NCBI RefSeq assembly: GCF_002078175.1
Contig: NZ_MWFK01000001.1
Span: 4,774,001 to 4,838,000, forward strand
Length of the DNA stretch: 64,000 bases
Source of the DNA: Streptomyces sp. M41(2017)
GTDB taxonomy: Bacteria; Actinomycetota; Actinomycetes; Streptomycetales; Streptomycetaceae
Direction of reading: 5' to 3'
Shown here: piece after piece, positions 60,481 to 64,000 of the stretch
How positions within the stretch are numbered: the stretch's first letter is position 1
Layout: each line of letters begins with the position of its first letter
The notes under the pieces: model-generated
Told to the model about the DNA's origin: nothing
Database searches by the model: none
The model's input: the letters and a program-made list of their open reading frames with translations, nothing else
Made by a program: the position numbers and the translations under genes

Positions 60481-61494
60481 CTACTGGAGTGCCCGGACCG
60501 CCGCCGCGAAGAGCGGGGGCATCCGGGAGGCCGCCGGGACGATGAGGCGGGCCGCCCCCGGGCGACTGCTCGCCCTCAACAGTGCCCCCGTCAGCAGACG
60601 ATGACGGCGTGTCAGATTTACCCAGGCGTGCTCGTACTCCTGAGGGCGTCCCGCGGCGAGACAGCGGACGGCGGCTCCGGCGGTCCCCACCGCGAGCGCG
60701 ACGCCCTCGCCCGTCAGGGCGTCGAGGTATCCCGCCGCGTCCCCCACGAGCAGCACACGGCCCGCGACCCGGCGCCGCACACGCTGGAGCAGCGGCCCGG
60801 CGCCCCGCACACTCGTGTCGGCGGGGCCGCGCAGCGAGGCCGCGAGGGCCGGGAACTCGGCGAGGTGGTCGTCGTACGGGCGACGGGTACGGCTGAGGAC
60901 GGCGACGCCCACCAGGTCGTCGGCCACCGGCGTCACGTACGCCTCCCCGTGCCGCGACCAGTGGACCTCCACGAAGTCCGTCCACGGCTCGACGCGGAAG
61001 TGCCGGCGCAGCCCGTAGCGGCCGTGCGGCCGGGCGGCGCGTTCCAGACCGAGTCCGCGGCGCACGGGGGAGTGCAGGCCGTCGGCGGCGATCAGCCAGC
61101 GGGCGGTGATCCCGGCGGCGGTGACCGTGTCCTCGTCCTGCCGCACCTCGCCGACCTTGCCCTGCACGACGCGCACGCCGAGTCCGAGGGCGCGCCGGTG
61201 CAGCGCTTCGTGCAGCGCGGTACGGCGGATCCCCAGCCCCGGCCGCCCCCGGAAGGGCGCCTCCGCACGGGCGGCCCCGTCCACGTACCGGATGCCGCGC
61301 AGGTCCCGCCCCGTCACCTCGACACCCAGCGCCCGCAGCGCCGCGACACCGCTGGGCATGACGCCCTCCCCGCACGCCTTGTCCACGGGGGAGACCCGGG
61401 GCTCCACGACGACGGCCTCCAGGCCCGCGAGCGCGGCGTGCGCGGCGGCGGCCAGCCCGGCCGGCCCGCCGCCCGCCACCAGCACGTCGATCAC
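60481..61494 (-). CDS. FAD-dependent geranylgeranyl-reductase-like enzyme (SrsC-like hydroxylase)
   Basis: A 337-aa flavoprotein: FAD loop IDVLVAGGGPAGLAAAAHAA, GD motif RVLLVGDAAGYLDALTGEGV and DG motif LIAADGLHSPVRRGLGLERA. It starts with a GTGA overlap on the ICMT-like gene. In S. griseus the srsC product, a flavoprotein hydroxylase, oxidises alkylresorcinols made by SrsA and methylated by SrsB (recalled from the literature). The order PKS, ICMT-like, FAD protein is the same here. Substrate remains to be shown. Confidence 0.85.
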   Translation of the reverse strand: MIDVLVAGGGPAGLAAAAHAALAGLEAVVVEPRVSPVDKACGEGVMPSGVAALRALGVEVTGRDLRGIRYVDGAARAEAPFRGRPGLGIRRTALHEALHRRALGLGVRVVQGKVGEVRQDEDTVTAAGITARWLIAADGLHSPVRRGLGLERAARPHGRYGLRRHFRVEPWTDFVEVHWSRHGEAYVTPVADDLVGVAVLSRTRRPYDDHLAEFPALAASLRGPADTSVRGAGPLLQRVRRRVAGRVLLVGDAAGYLDALTGEGVALAVGTAGAAVRCLAAGRPQEYEHAWVNLTRRHRLLTGALLRASSRPGAARLIVPAASRMPPLFAAAVRALQ

Positions 61495-62030
61495 GCCGGC
61501 ACCGTCGCGGCCGGTGCGGTGGCGGACGCCAGCGCCCGGTTCTCGCAGCGGATGCGCACACGGAGCAGCACCGCGTTCAGGACGGTGAAGACGACCGCGG
61601 TGACCCACGCCGTGTGGACGAGCGGGAGGGCGACACCTTCGGCGACCACCGCCACGTAGTTGGGATGGCGCAGCCGCCGCCAGCGATACGGGCCCTTCGT
61701 CACCAACGGCAGACCGGGGACGACGATCACCCGCGTGTTCCACCGCGGGCCGAGGCTGCGGATGCACCACCAGCGCAGGCCCTGGGCGGCCGCGAGCACG
61801 GCCAGCATCGGCCACGCGAGCGCGGGGACGAAGGGCCGGCCGGCCCGCCACACCTCGACGAGACACCCCGCCAGCAGGCCGGTGTGCAGGGCGACCATCG
61901 CCGGGTAGTGGCCCTGCCCCGCGACGGTCGCGCCGCGCGCGACGCTCCAGCGTTCGTTGCGGCGGGCGACGACGAGTTCGGCGACGCGCTCGGCGGCGAC
62001 GACGGCCACGAGAAGTCCGTACCAGATCAT
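61491..62030 (-). CDS. Isoprenylcysteine-carboxyl-methyltransferase-like protein (SrsB-like)
   Basis: A 179-aa membrane methyltransferase of the ICMT family with about four helices (IWYGLLVAVVAAERVAELVV, LHTGLLAGCLVEVWRAG, ALAWPMLAVLAAAQGLRWWC, VVAEGVALPLVHTAWVTAVV). The conserved C-terminal part has KGPYRWRRLRHPNYVAV and RIRCENRAL. In phenolic-lipid operons such proteins O-methylate alkylresorcinols. It starts 31 bp after the type III PKS stop and overlaps the FAD gene by four bases. Confidence 0.87.
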   Translation of the reverse strand: MIWYGLLVAVVAAERVAELVVARRNERWSVARGATVAGQGHYPAMVALHTGLLAGCLVEVWRAGRPFVPALAWPMLAVLAAAQGLRWWCIRSLGPRWNTRVIVVPGLPLVTKGPYRWRRLRHPNYVAVVAEGVALPLVHTAWVTAVVFTVLNAVLLRVRIRCENRALASATAPAATVPA

Positions 62031-62060
62031 GATTCCTGTGTCCTTCGGCGGTACGGGCCA

Positions 62061-63155
62061 CTACCAGCGCAGCAGGACGAGTTCGCAGGCGAAGCCCGGT
62101 CCCATCGCCAGCAGCAGACCCGGGGTGCCCGGTGCCGGGCGGCGGTCGGCGAGGGTGTCGCGCAGCACGTGGAGCACCGAGGACGAGGACAGGTTGCCGA
62201 CGTCCTTCAGGTGACGCCACGTCACATCCAGCGCGCCCTCCGGCAGGTCGAGAGCCTCGGTGACGGCGTGCAGGACCTTGGGGCCACCCGGGTGGCACAC
62301 CCAGGCGGTCACGTCCTTCGGCTTCAGGCCGTGGTCGCCGAGGAACCCCTCGACGTCCTCGGCGAGATAGCGCCGCACCACGTCGGGGACCCGCGGGTCG
62401 AGGACGACCTGGAAGCCGGAGGTCCTGATCTCCCAGCCCATGACGCTTCCCGTGTCCGGGTACAGGTGACTGCGGGTGTCGATGACGGTCGGGCCGTCGC
62501 TCGCGAGCCCCGCTGTGCCCTCTGCGCTCCCGGCCCTCGCCGCGGCGCGGTCCGCGCCGCAGGCCACGACCGCGGCGGCGCCGTCCCCGAACAGGCCGGT
62601 GGCCACGAGGTTGGCCATCGAGGCGTCGTCGCGCTGGAAGGTGAGCGTGCACAGCTCGACGGAGAGCAGGACCGCCACCTGGTCGGGCCGGCCGAGCAGG
62701 TAGTCGTGCATACGGGCCAGCCCGGCGGCGCCCCCGGCGCAGCCCAGGCCGAACAGCGGCAGCCGTTTGACGTCCGGGCGCAGTCCGAGACGGCCGACCA
62801 GCCGGGCGTCGATCGACGGCGTGGCGATCCCCGTGACCGACGTGAAGATGAGCAGGTCCACGTCGGCGGGGGAGAACCCCGACCGGCGCAGCGCCTCCCG
62901 GACCGTCCTGGCGCCCAGGTCGGTGGCCGCCGTGATGAAGACGTCGTTGGCGGCGCCGAACCCGTCGAGCTCCCCGTACCGTTCGAGCGGCAGCGTCGTG
63001 TGGCGGGAGCGGACCTGCGCGCTGCTGTGCAGCCGGTCCAGGACCCGGCGGTCGGCGCCCTCCGGCAGGCAGGTGCGCGCCACTATGTCGGTGATCGCGG
63101 ACTGGGCGTGACGGTGGGGTGCGAGGGCGCCGTGAACGGCGGCGATCCGCGTCAT
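62061..63155 (-). CDS. srsA: Type III polyketide synthase (SrsA-like)
   Basis: A 364-aa chalcone-synthase-fold enzyme. Catalytic triad Cys139 (LFGLGCAGGAAGL), His288 (WVCHPGGPKVL) and Asn321 (VGNLSSSSVLH). Such enzymes extend acyl-CoA with malonyl-CoA, giving alkylresorcinols or alkylpyrones. With the methyltransferase and FAD gene it forms an srsABC-like phenolic-lipid operon. ATG 63155 has GGGAA nearby. It is divergent from a UbiA-type prenyltransferase. The acyl starter and product are unknown. Confidence 0.9.
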   Translation of the reverse strand: MTRIAAVHGALAPHRHAQSAITDIVARTCLPEGADRRVLDRLHSSAQVRSRHTTLPLERYGELDGFGAANDVFITAATDLGARTVREALRRSGFSPADVDLLIFTSVTGIATPSIDARLVGRLGLRPDVKRLPLFGLGCAGGAAGLARMHDYLLGRPDQVAVLLSVELCTLTFQRDDASMANLVATGLFGDGAAAVVACGADRAAARAGSAEGTAGLASDGPTVIDTRSHLYPDTGSVMGWEIRTSGFQVVLDPRVPDVVRRYLAEDVEGFLGDHGLKPKDVTAWVCHPGGPKVLHAVTEALDLPEGALDVTWRHLKDVGNLSSSSVLHVLRDTLADRRPAPGTPGLLLAMGPGFACELVLLRW

Positions 63156-63306
63156 GTGGTTCCCGTCCGGTGACCGACTGGGTGGATGCCTGCACCTGTT
63201 CCCCGGGCCGCGCCCGCGCCACCAGGGATCGCCCGTCCGGCGGCTCTGCCCGGACGGACGTTCGCACCGTCGGGCGCGCATCCGGCCGGTGCGGGGCGGG
63301 CGCGCC

Positions 63307-63312
63307 TACGAT
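63307..63312 (+). promoter_or_regulatory. -10 box for a leaderless UbiA transcript
   Basis: TACGAT (63307-63312) lies seven bases before GTG 63320, so a transcript starting at the usual distance would begin at the start codon and be leaderless. There is no ribosome-binding site, which supports this. The 164-bp gap also holds the PKS promoter on the other strand. Confidence 0.5.
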
Positions 63313-63319
63313 CGGCCGC

Positions 63320-64000
63320 GTGGGCACTCCCGGGCAGTCGAGGACAGGTCACCCGGAGGCGGGGTGGGCCGGCCGGACGGCCGGGCTGATCGGGTCCTGC
63401 CACCCCGGGCCCGTCGTGGCGGTCACCGCCCTGACGACCGCGCTCGCCGTGACGGCGGGCCAGAGCGCGGCCCGCTGTGTACTGACCGCTCTCGCCGTGC
63501 TGACCGGGCAGTTGTCCGTCGGCTGGTGCAACGACGCGTTCGACGCGCACCGGGACCTCGCCGCGGGCCGCCAGGGCAAACCCGTCGTCGACGGCACCGT
63601 CCGGGTGGCCGAGGTGTGGGTGGCCGCGTACACGGCGCTGGCGCTCTGCGTGCCGCTGTCGTTCGCCTGCGGACTCCTCGCGGGCGCCGTCCACCTGACC
63701 GGAGTCGCGGCGGCCTGGGCGTACGACCTGCGGCTCAAGGCGACCGTCTGGTCCTGGGTGCCGTACGCGGTGGGGTTCGCGGCGCTGCCCGCGTTCGTGG
63801 CGCTGGGGCTGCCGGGCGGGCCGTGGCCGGCCTGGTGGGCGGTGACCGCGGGGGCGCTGCTCGGGATCGGCGCCCATCTCGGCGACGTCCTGCCGGACAT
63901 CCGCGGTGATCTGGCGATCGGAGTACGGGGATGGCCGCACCGGCTCGGTCCGGACGGCGCCCGGCTGCTGCTGCCGGTACCGCTGGTCGCCGCGTCCGCC
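63320..64000 (+). CDS. UbiA-family prenyltransferase, N-terminal part (runs off window)
   Basis: At least 227 codons of an integral membrane prenyltransferase; no stop before the window ends. The first prenyl-diphosphate/Mg motif NDAFDAHRD is at residues 71-79 and a second, DVLPDIRGDLA, lies near residue 192. Helices run through VTALTTALAVTAGQSAARC, VAAYTALALCVPLSFACGLL and YAVGFAALPAFVALGL. GTG 63320 gives VGTPGQSRTGHPEAG. Divergent from the type III PKS operon, so a prenylated phenolic lipid or quinone is possible. In the srsABC-like setting this is an extra gene. Confidence 0.85.
   Translation, partial: MGTPGQSRTGHPEAGWAGRTAGLIGSCHPGPVVAVTALTTALAVTAGQSAARCVLTALAVLTGQLSVGWCNDAFDAHRDLAAGRQGKPVVDGTVRVAEVWVAAYTALALCVPLSFACGLLAGAVHLTGVAAAWAYDLRLKATVWSWVPYAVGFAALPAFVALGLPGGPWPAWWAVTAGALLGIGAHLGDVLPDIRGDLAIGVRGWPHRLGPDGARLLLPVPLVAASA

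Noticed and set aside
60481..63327. A 948-codon minus-strand frame spanning three genes
   Set aside because: Only its last 337 codons carry FAD-enzyme motifs. The rest is out of frame with the ICMT and PKS genes, which have their own starts and catalytic residues.

Overview
The window is high-GC DNA from an actinomycete, almost certainly a Streptomyces chromosome. The signs are third-position G/C throughout, many GTG starts, ATGA/GTGA start-stop overlaps, and a gene content of GntR, LacI, IclR, MarR and AraC regulators, secreted polysaccharidases, lipoprotein ABC importers and a type III polyketide synthase. From memory, a transketolase gene followed some 20 kb later by an Sfp-type phosphopantetheinyl transferase resembles the SCO6663-SCO6673 neighbourhood of S. 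coelicolor. I see no rRNA, tRNA, CRISPR array, insertion sequence or prophage. Nearly all the sequence is coding.

Layout. 1-7.9 kb: the start of a transketolase gene, an AraC regulator, a secreted GH16 beta-1,3-glucanase behind two LacI-type operators, a lipoprotein L,D-transpeptidase, an unusual FAD-oxidoreductase/TPR fusion, and an XRE-cupin regulator. 8-13.9 kb: a methyltransferase and a CoA-dependent catabolic operon (SDR, amidohydrolase, acyl-CoA ligase, MaoC), divergent from MarR and IclR genes. 13.9-20 kb: a secreted protein of unknown function, a GH4 glycosidase, a D-cysteine desulfhydrase homologue, a GH18 chitinase with a DasR-like site, and a GNAT. 20-23.4 kb: an ATP-grasp protein divergent from a metallophosphoesterase and an Sfp-type PPTase, with a GNAT remnant. 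23.5-27 kb: a YCII protein, a repeat-tailed membrane-anchored protein, a small protein and an alpha/beta hydrolase.

27-30.5 kb: an XRE regulator, an ImmA/IrrE-type zinc peptidase and a multi-pass membrane protein of the MAB_1171c type, divergent from an MmyB-like ligand-binding domain that lacks a DNA-binding domain. A perfect 22-bp palindrome lies between them. This is the best candidate for an uncharacterised sensing or stress system. 30.5-36.2 kb: a Cache protein overlapping a FadR regulator, divergent from a PotABCD-type ABC importer.

37-44.4 kb: a near-complete trans-4-hydroxyproline catabolic island. It holds an Xaa-Pro aminopeptidase, a three-part D-hydroxyproline dehydrogenase, a DapA-family deaminase, a hydroxyproline/proline epimerase and a GntR regulator. 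A 16-bp element is shared by two of its promoters. 44.5-52.7 kb: a self-contained alpha-1,3-glucan utilisation locus (LacI, ABC importer, GH13, secreted GH87). 52.7-59.3 kb: an SsuABC/TauABC-like importer, a PcaU-like IclR regulator, and a Rieske oxygenase/reductase pair with a coupled 59-aa gene between them. 59.5-64 kb: a YihY-type membrane protein and an srsABC-like phenolic-lipid operon (type III PKS, ICMT-like methyltransferase, FAD enzyme), divergent from a UbiA-family prenyltransferase that runs off the window.

Taken together, the secreted GH16, GH18 and GH87 enzymes cover the three main fungal wall polymers (beta-1,3-glucan, chitin, alpha-1,3-glucan). The hydroxyproline island would suit collagen or plant-wall protein debris. 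This looks like a saprophyte's accessory nutrition region.
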